Shown here piece after piece: positions 1 through 8,443 of a stretch of 64,000 nucleotides of DNA (position 1 is its first letter; each line of letters begins with the position of its first letter). The notes beneath the pieces are model-generated. The model was not told the DNA's origin. It did not search any database and worked only from the letters and a program-made list of their open reading frames with translations. The stretch comes from JAOUEA01 sp963734685. GTDB lineage: Bacteria; Actinomycetota; UBA4738; HRBIN12. Position numbers and translations under genes: made by a program. The stretch spans positions 992,001-1,056,000 of the forward strand of contig CAVTIC010000007.1 of NCBI GenBank assembly GCA_963734685.1. Reading direction: 5' to 3'.

Positions 1-197
1 TCGAAGAACCGCAGGGCACCGAACATGGATCCGTGGTCGGTGACCGCGACGGCGGGCATCTCGAGCCGGACCGCCTCGCTGAAGATCGTGGGGGCCCCGG
101 GGTTGGCTGCGGGCGGCTCGATCCGTGCAGCCCCGTCGAGCAGGGAGTACTCGGAGTGGACGTGCAGGTGGACGAAGGTGTCGCTGCTGTCGGTCAT
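1..197 (-). CDS. dnaE1: DNA polymerase III alpha subunit, N-terminal fragment
   Basis: Only the first ~65 codons are in the window; the gene runs off the left edge. Translation on the minus strand from the ATG at 197 begins MTDSSDTFVHLHVHSEYSLL and continues with AVTDHGSMFGALRFF. The HLHVHSEYSLLDG and VTDHGSM motifs mark the PHP domain that opens bacterial replicative DnaE proteins. The PHP domain binds metals and may provide residual proofreading. A second, complete DnaE-type polymerase (dnaE2) lies at 32598-36050. I infer that this copy is the essential replicative one because of its chromosomal context, not from the fragment alone. Confidence 0.85.
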   Translation of the reverse strand, partial: MTDSSDTFVHLHVHSEYSLLDGAARIEPPAANPGAPTIFSEAVRLEMPAVAVTDHGSMFGALRFF

Positions 198-229
198 CTG
201 CGGCGTGTCGACTCCTCGCGAGGAATATA

Positions 230-255
230 TCCACAGCGCCCCGGATCGCTGTGGA
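230..255. promoter_or_regulatory. Inverted repeat upstream of dnaE1
   Basis: A perfect 9-bp inverted repeat, TCCACAGCG, with an 8-base spacer lies 33 bases upstream of the dnaE1 start and 58 bases past the stop of the rluD-like gene. Its outer edges resemble DnaA boxes: ATATCCACA on one strand and TTCTCCACA on the other, each one mismatch from TTATCCACA. It could be an operator, a DnaA-responsive site or a weak terminator of the preceding gene. No T-tract follows on either strand, so a classical terminator is less likely. Confidence 0.4.
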
Positions 256-312
256 GAACTACACCGATGTGATTCGAGCGAAGCCTCAACCTACGCCCGG
301 CCTCGGGGGGCG

Positions 313-1212
313 TCAAGGTCGCAGGTCGCGGGCCCGCTGCAGCGCCCGCTGAAGGTCGTCGGGGAGCGGCTCCTCGATCTCCACGCGCCCCCCCGTGACC
401 GGGTGGTCGAACGCGATGCGCCACGAATGGAGGAAGGGACGATCCAGCCCGAGGGCCTTCGCGTCCTCGCCCCAGCCACCGTAGGCGCGGTCGCCGAGGA
501 TCGGATGACCGATCGCGTGCAGGTGGACGCGGATCTGGTGGGTACGCCCTGTCCGAGGCGTGGCCTCCAGCAGCGTGGCGCCCGCGAGTCGTTCCCGTAC
601 CTCGAAGCCGGTCTGGGCCTCGCGACCCTCGCTGCGGTCGACGACGATCCGCTCCGCACGCCGACCGAGCGGCGCGTCGACCGCGAACGTCTCGTGTTCG
701 ACCGACCCACGCGCGAGCGTGAGATACGCGCGCTCGACGTCGTGACGCCGCATCATGCCGGCGAGGGCTTCGTGCGTCTCGTCGGTCTTCGCGACGAGCA
801 TGAGTCCCGATGTCCCCGCGTCGAGACGGTGCACGATGCCCGGCCGAAGCTCGCCTCCGGCGCTCGACAGCGGTATCCCCATGCCGAGCAAGCGGTTCAC
901 GAGCGTGCCCGCGCGCCGCTGCTGCGTCGGATGGGTGATCAATCCCGCGGGTTTCGCGATCACCAACAGGTCGTCGTCCTCGTATCGGACCGGCACCGGC
1001 GGACCCTCGGCCGCCAGCGGCTCAGGGGTGCGTAGCTCGACCAGCACGCGCTCGCCGCCCTCGAGCCGGAACGACTTGGGCTGCGGTTGCCCGTCGACCA
1101 GCACGCGCCCGTCGGCGATCGCCCGCTGCACGTCGGCGCGCGGCACGCCTGCAAGCCTCGCCACGACGGCGTCGAGCCTGCCGGGCTCGGCGTCGAACGT
1201 CTCAACGCCCAT
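313..1212 (-). CDS. Pseudouridine synthase, RluA/RluD family
   Basis: A 299-residue protein that converts uridine to pseudouridine in rRNA, probably 23S. Residues ~1-60 form an S4-type RNA-binding domain (RADVQRAIADGRVLVDGQ). The catalytic motif HRLDAGTSGL is near residue 130; its Asp is the family nucleophile. TGRTHQIRVH near residue 215 is the second family signature. The chosen ATG at 1212 overlaps the lspA stop by 11 bases, so the two are probably co-translated. The lspA-rluD pair is common in bacteria. Exact rRNA target sites cannot be read from the sequence. Confidence 0.9.
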   Translation of the reverse strand: MGVETFDAEPGRLDAVVARLAGVPRADVQRAIADGRVLVDGQPQPKSFRLEGGERVLVELRTPEPLAAEGPPVPVRYEDDDLLVIAKPAGLITHPTQQRRAGTLVNRLLGMGIPLSSAGGELRPGIVHRLDAGTSGLMLVAKTDETHEALAGMMRRHDVERAYLTLARGSVEHETFAVDAPLGRRAERIVVDRSEGREAQTGFEVRERLAGATLLEATPRTGRTHQIRVHLHAIGHPILGDRAYGGWGEDAKALGLDRPFLHSWRIAFDHPVTGGRVEIEEPLPDDLQRALQRARDLRP

Positions 1213-1705
1213 CGGTCGCGGAGTCCAGCCGCTCGGCGCGGCGGTCGCCCGCGAAGGAGCAGTACGCGAGGAGCAGGGCGCCCACGACGATCGCGCTGTC
1301 GGCCAGGTTGAAGACCGGCCACAACTGCAGGTCGATGAAGTCGACGACGTGTCCCGAGAACCCGGGTCCCCGCGTGATGCGGTCGGTGAGGTTCCCGAGC
1401 GCGCCACCCAGCACTAGCCCGAGCGCGACCGCGGTCAGGATGTTCGTGTGCCGGAACGCGGTGACGACGATCAGCACCGAGACCGTGAGCGTTGCGAGCA
1501 CGAAGAACCAGGGCAGGTCCTGACCGAGGCTGAAGGCGCCGCCGGGGTTCGTCGCGAAACGGAAGGTCAGCACGCCCGGGATCACCTCGATCGGGTCGTT
1601 CGGGAGCTGCCCCTCAGCCCAGATCTTCGTGACCCGGTCAGCGAGGTAGACGACCGCCGCCGCCGCGAAGAGCCAGATCGCACCGCGTCGAAGAGCGCGG
1701 TCCAT
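1202..1705 (-). CDS. lspA: Lipoprotein signal peptidase (signal peptidase II)
   Basis: A 167-residue membrane aspartyl protease that cuts the signal peptide from diacylated prolipoproteins. Four hydrophobic segments are visible. The two catalytic aspartates fall in GNLTDR and FNLADSAI, the conserved family motifs, and NPGGAFSL is also typical. The C-terminus has a short charged tail. It overlaps the rluD-like gene by 11 bases and lies 7 bases past the stop of the dksA-like gene, so the three probably form one operon. Confidence 0.93.
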   Translation of the reverse strand: MDRALRRGAIWLFAAAAVVYLADRVTKIWAEGQLPNDPIEVIPGVLTFRFATNPGGAFSLGQDLPWFFVLATLTVSVLIVVTAFRHTNILTAVALGLVLGGALGNLTDRITRGPGFSGHVVDFIDLQLWPVFNLADSAIVVGALLLAYCSFAGDRRAERLDSATDGR

Positions 1706-1712
1706 CCGGAGC

Positions 1713-2096
1713 CTACCGGCGCGACTGCGCTTGAGCGTCTTTGATACAGAGGTCGACGTAGGGCAGCGCCTTGATCCGCGCCTTCTCGATGGGCTTGCCG
1801 CACCGGTCGCAGGTGCCGTAGCTCCCCTCGGCGATGCGCTTCAGCGCACGGTCGATCTTCGCGAGCAGGTCGCGGACGTTGTTCTCGATCGACAGGTCCT
1901 TCTCACGCTCGAACGTCGCGGTGCCCGCGTCTGCCGACTCGTCGTCGAGGCCCACGTCGCCCGAGAGCTCCGATTGGGTGGCCGCGAAAGCCTCCTCCTC
2001 GATCGTCACGAGCTGGTCGCGCAGCTCCACCTGTTCCTCTTCGAGGCGACCCTTGAGGTCGCCGATCTCCTTGGGCGTGAGCTTGGTCTGGGCCAT
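1713..2096 (-). CDS. TraR/DksA-family zinc-finger protein
   Basis: A 127-residue protein with an N-terminal coiled coil (LTPKEIGDLKGRLEEEQVEL onward) and a C-terminal zinc-finger region (CDRCGKPIEKARIKALPYVD, then LCIKDAQ). Family members bind the RNA polymerase secondary channel or act as small transcription modulators. The usual fourth zinc ligand is absent: the family ends CxxC, whereas here it reads LCIKD, leaving three cysteines. The ATG at 2096 starts just before the coiled coil; an upstream ATG at 2186 would add an unrelated 30-residue tail. The function in this organism is inferred. Confidence 0.75.
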   Translation of the reverse strand: MAQTKLTPKEIGDLKGRLEEEQVELRDQLVTIEEEAFAATQSELSGDVGLDDESADAGTATFEREKDLSIENNVRDLLAKIDRALKRIAEGSYGTCDRCGKPIEKARIKALPYVDLCIKDAQAQSRR

Positions 2097-2145
2097 GGTC
2101 GGCGAAGGGTAGCAGATGGGGCTGCTGGAATCCTGTTTCCGCTGG

Positions 2146-2409
2146 TCAGAGGGCATCGATGGCCGTGCGGAGCGCCTCTGCGGCAACCCCGTTCAGGAGG
2201 TAGATCTTGATCCTGGACCGCCCTCCGGTCCGGAGCGTGACCCGCCCCTTGCGGATGCCGAGCCACTCGGCGATCGCCTCCCCCGCCTCGGCGGTCGCCT
2301 TGCCCCCCTCCGGGGCTGCCCGGACCCGCACGAGCACCCCGCCGTCGGATGCGCGTTCGACGGCCGTCCGTCTCGATCGAGGGGCCACGCGCACCGTCAG
2401 GCTGGTCAT
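2146..2409 (-). CDS. DUF167 (YggU-like) family protein
   Basis: An 87-residue protein matching the DUF167 fold. Recognisable elements are LTVRVAPRSRR, VRVRAAPEGGKA and LGIRKGRVTLRTGGRSRIKI. The family is widespread and has no established biochemical role. The start chosen is the ATG at 2409 (MTSLTVRV); another in-frame ATG at 2421 would add four residues. The gene is transcribed away from the ileS leader. Confidence 0.8.
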   Translation of the reverse strand: MTSLTVRVAPRSRRTAVERASDGGVLVRVRAAPEGGKATAEAGEAIAEWLGIRKGRVTLRTGGRSRIKIYLLNGVAAEALRTAIDAL

Positions 2410-2439
2410 GAGGTGTAGCATGCCCGGTACAGGCGACGA

Positions 2440-2710
2440 CGGGAACACGATCGCGGGATCCGTGGAGCCAGAGCGAGCCGGGGGTGGTGGGAGCCCGGCG
2501 CCGAGCACCTCGCGACCATCCTCCCCGAGCCGCTGCCCGAACCGTCCACGGGCTCACCGAGGACCAGTAGGCGCAGCCGGGTCCCGCCCGTGATCGCGGG
2601 AGGCCGTGACGGCGGCCGTGAGCGGCCGGGGGTCGAGAGGGCCCCGGCAAGCTGGGTGGTACCGCGGGGCCCGACGCCTCGTCCCGGCACCGATGGGACG
2701 AGGCGTTTCG
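2440..2710 (+). promoter_or_regulatory. T-box riboswitch leader of ileS
   Basis: The leader carries the T-box core GGGTGGTACCGCGG at about 2654-2667, followed by a strong hairpin. T-box leaders sense uncharged tRNA by pairing with its anticodon (specifier loop) and its acceptor end (T-box). Here the tRNA should be tRNA-Ile, because ileS follows 55 bases later. Candidate ATC specifier triplets lie in the 2445-2465 region (GATCGCGGGATCC), but I cannot fold the stem I region by eye with certainty. The 5' end given is approximate. Confidence 0.85.
2675..2705 (+). terminator. Intrinsic terminator of the ileS T-box
   Basis: A perfect 11-bp stem, CGCCTCGTCCC paired with GGGACGAGGCG, has a 9-base loop and is followed by TTTCG. 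It sits directly after the T-box core, where a T-box terminator is expected. Its left arm is close enough to the T-box sequence for an alternative antiterminator to form when uncharged tRNA binds. Confidence 0.7.
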
Positions 2711-2764
2711 CATGGGCCTCGGGGAGCGTGCGGTCGGCCCCGCTGAGGGACAGGAGGATCCGAG

Positions 2765-5700
2765 ATGGCGTTCGAGCCGGTCAACGCGAAGGTGGACTTC
2801 CCGGAGCTCGAACGCGACATCCTCGCGTTCTGGAAGGAGCACGACGTCTTCCATGCGTCGCTCGCCGCCCGCGCCGATGCCCCGCTGTGGATGTTCTACG
2901 AGGGACCCCCCACGGCGAACGGGAAACCCGGCGTGCACCACGTGGAACCTCGCACGTTCAAGGACGTGTTCCCGCGATTCAAGACGATGACCGGGCACCT
3001 GGTGCCCCGCAAGGGCGGCTGGGATTGCCACGGCCTGCCGGTCGAGCTCGAGGTCGAGAAGGAGATCGGCACCACCGGCAAGCGCGACATCGAGGCGTTC
3101 GGGATCGCCGAGTTCAACGAGCGTTGCCGGGCTTCCGTGAAGCGGTACGTCGGAGAGTTCGAGCGGCTCACCGAGCGGATCGGATACTGGGTCGATCTCG
3201 ACGACGCGTACTGGACGATGGACACCGAGTACGTCGAGTCGGTGTGGTGGTCGCTCCGCTCGCTCTTCGATCGCGGTCTGCTGCAGGAGGCTGACAAGGT
3301 GACCGCGTACTGCCCGCGCTGCGGCACCGCGCTGTCCGACGCAGAGGTTGCCATGGGATACCAGACGGTGGAGGACCCGAGCGTGTTCCTTCGGTTACCC
3401 GTGAGGGAAGCCGACGACGCCTCGCTGATCGGCGCCTCACTCGTGGTGTGGACGACGACGCCGTGGACGCTGCCGTCGAACACGGGCGCGGCCGTGGATC
3501 CCAGGGCCGTGTACGTCGAGGTCGAGCTCGACGGCGAACGTCTCATCGTCGGGGCCCCCCTCCGGGAGACGGTGCTGGGCGAGGGCGGCATCGACACGCG
3601 CTCGTACCTCGGGGCCGAGCTCGTCGGCATCCGCTACGAACCCCCGTACCAGAACGTGGATGGGGCGCACCGCGTGGTCGCGGGCGACTTCGTCACGATG
3701 GACGACGGCACCGGCATCGTGCACCTGGCGCCCGCGTTCGGCCCCGACGATCTCGCGGTCGCTCTCGCGCAGGGGTGGCCCGTGCACAAGCCGGTCGCCG
3801 ACGACGGACGGTTCACCGACCTCGCTCCCGCGTTCGCGCGCGGCCTGTTCGTCAAGGACGCCGACCCGAGGATCGTCGAAGACCTGCGGGAGCGAGGGGT
3901 GCTGCTCCGCTCGGAGACCTACGAGCACAACTACCCCTTCTGCTGGCGCTGCAGGACGCCCCTGCTCTACTACGCCCGTACCTCCTGGTACGTCCGCACC
4001 ACCCAGGTGAAGGACCGCCTCCTCGACGTGAACGAACGGGTCGGCTGGTACCCCGAGCACATCAAGCGCGGGCGCTACGGGAACTGGCTCGAGAACAACG
4101 TCGACTGGGCCCTGTCGCGCGAGCGCTACTGGGGCACCCCCCTCCCGATCTGGCGATGCGGCGCCGGTCACCTCCGCGCGGTCGGCTCGCTGACCGAGCT
4201 CGGCGAGCTGGCAGGACGTGATGTTCGCGAGGTCGACCCGCATCGACCTGCGATCGACGAGGTGACGATCGCGTGCCCGGACTGCGGCGAGGAGGCTCGA
4301 CGCGTCCCTGAAGTGATCGACACCTGGTACGACTCCGGCGCGATGCCGTTCGCTCAGTGGGGATACCACCCCGACCTCGGCCGAGGCATCGAGGAGTTCG
4401 AGCGCCACTTCCCCGCCGACTTCATCTCCGAGGCGATCGACCAGACGCGAGGCTGGTTCTACACGCTCATGGCCGAAGGCGTGCTGCACTTCGACTCGAC
4501 CGCCTACCGCAACGTCGTCTGCCTCGGTCACATCGTCGCCGCCGACGGCAGGAAGATGTCGAAGTCGTTCGGCAACATGTTCGACCCGTGGGAGGCCCTC
4601 GATCGTCAGGGGGCCGATGCCTTGCGTTGGTTCATGATCACGAACGGCTCGCCCTGGGCATCGCGGCGCATCGGCCACGACGTGCTCGACGATGTCCTGC
4701 GCCAGTTCCTGCTGACCCTGTGGAACGTGCACTCGTTCTTCGTGACCTATGCGGTGGCCGACGGGTTCGACCCAGGAGGGGCCCCGCCTCCCCTCTCCGC
4801 GCGGCCTCTCCTCGACCGGTGGGTGTTGTCGCAGCTCGCGCGGACGGTCCGAGCCGCCCGCGACGGCCTCGATGCCTACGACGCCACCGGCGCGGGCCGC
4901 CGGATCGAGCGCTTCGTCGACGACCTGTCCAACTGGTACGTGCGGCGTTCCCGTCGTCGCTTCTGGAACCCCGGAGGTGAGGGCGGCGGCGACTCGGCGG
5001 CGGCGTTCCATACGCTGCACGAGTGCCTCGTGGCGGTCGCGACCCTGCTCGCGCCGTTCACGCCGTTCATCGCCGAGGCCTTGTGGCGGAACCTCGCCGC
5101 CGGCCGTGGCGGCAGACCCGTCTCGGTGCACCTCGCCGACTACCCGACCGTCGACGAGGCGGCGATCGACGACGCCCTCGACGATGCGATGGCCGCCGCC
5201 CGCTCGATCGTCGGGCTCGGCCGGACGATCCGCACGGAGACCAGGACCAGGGTGCGCCAGCCGCTGTCGGAAGCCGTTGTGCATCTGCCCGGCGATCATG
5301 GCGCGATCGGATCGTTGCTCGACGCGATCGCGGATGAGCTCAACGTGCACCGCGTGGTGTTCGCCGGATCCTCCGAGTCGTTCGGCCGGTGGCACGCGAA
5401 GCCAGACTTCAGACGGCTCGGCCCCACCCTCGGATCCCGGGTGAAGGAGGTGGCGAGCGCGCTCGCCGACGACGACGGCGCGATCGCCGGCGCGCTCGCC
5501 CGAGGTGATGGCGTCACAGTTCCCACGTCGACCGGCGACGTGGAGATCGGCCCGGACGACGTCGACCTCACCCAAGATGTCCGCGAGGGGTGGGGTGTGG
5601 CGAGCGACGGCGGCATCACCGTCGCGCTGGACCTGCACCTGTCCGAGGAGCTCCGCCGCGAGGGTCTGGCCCGTGAGCTCGTCCGGTCGGTCCAGGATGC

Positions 5701-5932
5701 GCGCAAGGCCGCCGGGCTCGAGGTCTCAGACCGCATCCAGCTCGGCATCGACGCGGGACCGACGGTGACCCAGGCGCTCGCCGCCCATCGTGACGCCGTG
5801 GCCCGGGAGACACTCGCCGTCGACCTGATCCACGGCGAGGTCGACGGCCCGACGATCGACGCCGAGATCGAAGGCGAAGCGGTACGGATCAGCCTCCGGC
5901 GAGCCGACTACGCTTCGCCGCCGCGCGCTTGA
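2765..5932 (+). CDS. ileS: Isoleucyl-tRNA synthetase
   Basis: A 1055-residue class I aminoacyl-tRNA synthetase that charges tRNA-Ile. The HIGH-type motif appears as PTANGKPGVHH near residue 48, and the KMSKS motif as GRKMSKSFGN near residue 600. The CP1 editing domain lies between them. GVHH in place of HIGH and the long C-terminal region fit the type 2 (eukaryote-like) IleS found in mycobacteria, a class known for low mupirocin sensitivity. A ribosome-binding site (ACAGGAGG) precedes the ATG at 2765. Expression is likely controlled by the T-box leader. The 3' end overlaps the convergent small gene at 5889-6128. Confidence 0.96.
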   Translation: MAFEPVNAKVDFPELERDILAFWKEHDVFHASLAARADAPLWMFYEGPPTANGKPGVHHVEPRTFKDVFPRFKTMTGHLVPRKGGWDCHGLPVELEVEKEIGTTGKRDIEAFGIAEFNERCRASVKRYVGEFERLTERIGYWVDLDDAYWTMDTEYVESVWWSLRSLFDRGLLQEADKVTAYCPRCGTALSDAEVAMGYQTVEDPSVFLRLPVREADDASLIGASLVVWTTTPWTLPSNTGAAVDPRAVYVEVELDGERLIVGAPLRETVLGEGGIDTRSYLGAELVGIRYEPPYQNVDGAHRVVAGDFVTMDDGTGIVHLAPAFGPDDLAVALAQGWPVHKPVADDGRFTDLAPAFARGLFVKDADPRIVEDLRERGVLLRSETYEHNYPFCWRCRTPLLYYARTSWYVRTTQVKDRLLDVNERVGWYPEHIKRGRYGNWLENNVDWALSRERYWGTPLPIWRCGAGHLRAVGSLTELGELAGRDVREVDPHRPAIDEVTIACPDCGEEARRVPEVIDTWYDSGAMPFAQWGYHPDLGRGIEEFERHFPADFISEAIDQTRGWFYTLMAEGVLHFDSTAYRNVVCLGHIVAADGRKMSKSFGNMFDPWEALDRQGADALRWFMITNGSPWASRRIGHDVLDDVLRQFLLTLWNVHSFFVTYAVADGFDPGGAPPPLSARPLLDRWVLSQLARTVRAARDGLDAYDATGAGRRIERFVDDLSNWYVRRSRRRFWNPGGEGGGDSAAAFHTLHECLVAVATLLAPFTPFIAEALWRNLAAGRGGRPVSVHLADYPTVDEAAIDDALDDAMAAARSIVGLGRTIRTETRTRVRQPLSEAVVHLPGDHGAIGSLLDAIADELNVHRVVFAGSSESFGRWHAKPDFRRLGPTLGSRVKEVASALADDDGAIAGALARGDGVTVPTSTGDVEIGPDDVDLTQDVREGWGVASDGGITVALDLHLSEELRREGLARELVRSVQDARKAAGLEVSDRIQLGIDAGPTVTQALAAHRDAVARETLAVDLIHGEVDGPTIDAEIEGEAVRISLRRADYASPPRA

Positions 5933-6128
5933 GCGTGGCGTCGGCCAGGGTCGCGAGCGACAGCACGGCGGCCACGATCGCCATGCCAACGAGCGTCGTG
6001 CCTCCCTCCGCCAGGAGGCCAGCCACGAGGGCGACGAGACAGATGGCGCCCAGGGCGAGCGCCGCGAGGTAGCGGAGCGCGACGTCGCGCCCGTACCGTG
6101 GCGCGGGGACCGGGTTCGGCTCGCTCAG
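5889..6128 (-). CDS. Small two-helix membrane protein, possible CTG start
   Basis: This open frame encodes about 79 residues starting SEPNPVPAPRYGRDVALRYL, with two hydrophobic segments (LAALALGAICLVALVAGLLA and LVGMAIVAAVLSLATLA) and a basic tail (KRAAAKRS). It has no ATG, GTG or TTG at a sensible position. A CTG at 6128 overlaps the divIVA stop as CTGA, mirroring the GTGA and ATGA overlaps in the rest of the cluster, with GGCGAGGA just before it. No family is recognised. The frame overlaps the 3' end of ileS by 44 bases. Confidence 0.5.
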   Translation of the reverse strand: MSEPNPVPAPRYGRDVALRYLAALALGAICLVALVAGLLAEGGTTLVGMAIVAAVLSLATLADATLKRAAAKRSRLAGG

Positions 6129-6859
6129 TCCTCGCCCCAGAACAGCTCGCGCAGCGAGCGGTCGCCCTCGGGCTCGGCGTCACCGCGCGACGATCGGGCG
6201 GCGGCCGGTTCCTCGATGCGCACGGTGTCGTCGCTCTCCGGAAGCCGCGTCGGGCCCGCATCGTCGTCGACGGCCTCGACGGTCCGTGGGGCGGCCTCGG
6301 TCTCCTTCCGCTCGGATGCGTCGCGCTCGGGTGGGCTCTGGGTCACCGCCGGAGCGGCCTTCGCGTCCGTCGCCCGCACCGGTTCCTTGGGAACGGACCG
6401 CGCGGGCTTCGCCATGCCCTTCACCGCTTCCGCGTGCTCCTGCACCAGCCCGGCGAGCGACTGCAGGAACTCTCGCTCCCTGGTGAGGAACGCGCTCACC
6501 GCGGCGCGGTCCTTCGGGCCGCCGGCGGCGACGAGCGCGCCAGCCGCCGAAGTCTTCGCCTCCCCCGTGAGGCGGGAGGCCTCGGCCCGGGCACGCGCGA
6601 TGATCTCGTCGGCCTGGCGCGAGACGTCGTCGAGATCGGGCGAGCCCACCACCGGCGCGGCCCCGGCGCGCAGCCGCTCGTTCTCGGCCGTCAGCGCAGA
6701 GAATGCGTCGGTGATCTGATCGAGGAATTCGTCGACGTCACGCATCTTGTACCCGCCGAAGCGGGAGACGCGGAACTCCTTCTGCTGGATCTCGAGCGCG
6801 TTCAGGGTGCGTGCGGGCACGGCCGTGCCCTCACCTGCGGTCGTGTCTTCCTTGCCCAT
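6125..6859 (-). CDS. divIVA: DivIVA/Wag31-family cell-pole protein
   Basis: A 244-residue protein with the N-terminal DivIVA motif (FRVSRFGGYKMRDVDEFLDQ) at residues ~28-47, which binds curved membrane. A coiled coil follows at residues ~50-140, and then a long low-complexity acidic/alanine tail. In actinobacteria this protein recruits wall synthesis to the poles and is usually essential. A ribosome-binding site (GAGGAGGGG) precedes the ATG. Its position after sepF and yggT is the standard order. The last residues overlap the possible start of the next gene. Confidence 0.9.
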   Translation of the reverse strand: MGKEDTTAGEGTAVPARTLNALEIQQKEFRVSRFGGYKMRDVDEFLDQITDAFSALTAENERLRAGAAPVVGSPDLDDVSRQADEIIARARAEASRLTGEAKTSAAGALVAAGGPKDRAAVSAFLTREREFLQSLAGLVQEHAEAVKGMAKPARSVPKEPVRATDAKAAPAVTQSPPERDASERKETEAAPRTVEAVDDDAGPTRLPESDDTVRIEEPAAARSSRGDAEPEGDRSLRELFWGED

Positions 6860-6874
6860 GAAACCCCTCCTCGA

Positions 6875-7150
6875 TCAGCAGAGCGCCGTCTGCAGCACGA
6901 AGATGACGATGAATGCGACGACGACCGACAGGTCGAACATGCCGGCCGGTGGGACGATGCGGCGCAGCGCCCTCAGCGGCGGCTCGGTCACGTCGAACAG
7001 CATCTCGTACGCCGAGCGCAACGGTCCGGTCGCGGGGGGACGCCAGCCCGCGAGCTGCACCCAGCTCAGCACCACCCGGATCAACAGGACGATCCAGACG
7101 ACGGTGAGCGCGAGGCAGACGAGCCGGATGACGGGGGATGCCGCGATCAT
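6875..7150 (-). CDS. YggT-family membrane protein
   Basis: A 91-residue protein with two hydrophobic hairpins, one at residues ~7-30 and one at residues ~70-90. These flank the conserved YggT stretch LRSAYEMLFDVTEPPLRALR followed by RIVPP. The family occurs next to sepF and divIVA in many Gram-positives and cyanobacteria and is linked to osmotic tolerance and division-site or chromosome organisation. Its mechanism is unknown. It lies 70 bases past the sepF stop and 15 bases before divIVA. Confidence 0.85.
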   Translation of the reverse strand: MIAASPVIRLVCLALTVVWIVLLIRVVLSWVQLAGWRPPATGPLRSAYEMLFDVTEPPLRALRRIVPPAGMFDLSVVVAFIVIFVLQTALC

Positions 7151-7220
7151 CGGGTGCAGAGGCTAGCAGCCATGACGGTCGACCGCGTCCGGCGAAGGCC
7201 CGCCCACCCTCGCCCACCGG

Positions 7221-7691
7221 TCAGAACTGGTTGTAGAACCCCGTGCCGGCGATGCGCTCACGCTCCTCGGCGGAGACCTCGACGTCGGCGGGGGTCAGCA
7301 GGTACACGCGGTTCGCCACGAGTTCGATCTTGCCATCGAGCCCGTAGACCAACCCGCTCGCGAAGTCCACGAGACGGCGCGCGATCGCGTCCTCCGTGGA
7401 CTGCAGGTTCATGATCACCGCGGTGCCGTCCTTGAACCGGTCGGCCACCTCGCGTGCCTCGTTGAAGCGCTTCGGCTCGGACTTGTGGATCGAACTCATG
7501 CCGGCAGACACGGGGCGCGGCGACGCGATCGTGCGGACCACGCCTTCGGCCTCGGCCGGCACCTCGCGCACGGCCTGCGGCCGCATGCGGCGCACGGGGG
7601 CAGGATCGGCCTCGGGCATGTCGTCGACGAAGTCTTCGTCCTCCTCGACGAGCCCTAGGTAGTTCAGGGTCTTCTTCCACACGCCGGCCAT
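7221..7691 (-). CDS. sepF: Cell division protein SepF
   Basis: A 156-residue protein. The N-terminal MAGVWKKTLNYLGL is an amphipathic membrane-binding helix. An acidic linker follows, then the SepF core from about residue 70 (SEPKRFNEAREVADRFKDGT, VIMNLQ, RRLVDFASGLVYGLDGKIE, YLLTP). In organisms without FtsA, SepF is the membrane anchor of FtsZ, and no ftsA is visible in this cluster. The ATG at 7691 is preceded by AGAGGAACGG; an in-frame upstream ATG is less likely because it would displace the anchor helix. Confidence 0.92.
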   Translation of the reverse strand: MAGVWKKTLNYLGLVEEDEDFVDDMPEADPAPVRRMRPQAVREVPAEAEGVVRTIASPRPVSAGMSSIHKSEPKRFNEAREVADRFKDGTAVIMNLQSTEDAIARRLVDFASGLVYGLDGKIELVANRVYLLTPADVEVSAEERERIAGTGFYNQF

Positions 7692-7756
7692 CTCCGTTCC
7701 TCTCATGTTCTTCGGTCATGTTCTTCGGCCGTGGTCACGGCGCCGCGCGCGGCTCC

Positions 7757-8443
7757 TCACAGCTCCCTGGGACCGAACAACGCCGTTCCGATGCGGACCA
7801 TCGTAGCGCCTTCCTCTACTGCAGCCTCGTAATCCAACGACATCCCCATGCTCAAGTCCACCACGTCAGGGTGGTTCTCCTGCACGGCCAACCCCAGCTC
7901 CCTCAGCCGGCGGAACCACGGCCTGGCGTCGTCGGGGGTCACGCCGATCGGCGGGATCGTCATCAACCCGCGTAACCGGAGCCCTTCGAGCCGGGCCACG
8001 CGGTCGGAGAGCACGACCACCTCGTCGGGTGACACGCCTGACCGCTCCCCGGTGAAGTCGACCTCGATGAGGGCATCGAGCCTCCGGCCGGCCTCGGCGG
8101 AGCGTCTCGCGAGTCGGTCGATCGCCCGGTCGCCCGAGAGGGTCTCCACGACGTCGGCGAGCGCAGCGACATGGTGCGCCGTGTTCGTCTGCAGGGCGCC
8201 GATGTAGTGCCACCGGGCGCCGCGGACCGCCTCGCTGACCTCACGCAGTTCGCGCACGTAGTTCTCGCCGATCGCGGTCACCCCGGCCTCGACCACCCAC
8301 CGGATCGGCTCCTCGGGCTGGGTCTTCGCAGCCGCCACGAGGACCACCCCGGCCGGGTCCCGCCCCGATCGGTCGCACGCCCGATCGATCCGCGACCGGA
8401 TCGTGTGGAGGTTCTCGAGGATCTCGTCGCGCGTTCCGTGCAT
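7757..8443 (-). CDS. YggS-family PLP homeostasis protein
   Basis: A 228-residue PLP-binding alanine-racemase-fold protein. LVAAAKTQPEEPIRW contains the PLP lysine, and ENYVRELREV, WHYIGALQTN and SMGMSLDYEAAV are the family signatures. YggS/PROSC proteins keep free pyridoxal phosphate balanced and have no known catalytic activity. It starts at ATG 8443 (MHGTRDEI). In many actinobacterial clusters a laccase-fold gene (pgeF/yfiH) sits between ftsZ and yggS. Here only a 179-base spacer with a long inverted repeat is found. Confidence 0.88.
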   Translation of the reverse strand: MHGTRDEILENLHTIRSRIDRACDRSGRDPAGVVLVAAAKTQPEEPIRWVVEAGVTAIGENYVRELREVSEAVRGARWHYIGALQTNTAHHVAALADVVETLSGDRAIDRLARRSAEAGRRLDALIEVDFTGERSGVSPDEVVVLSDRVARLEGLRLRGLMTIPPIGVTPDDARPWFRRLRELGLAVQENHPDVVDLSMGMSLDYEAAVEEGATMVRIGTALFGPREL

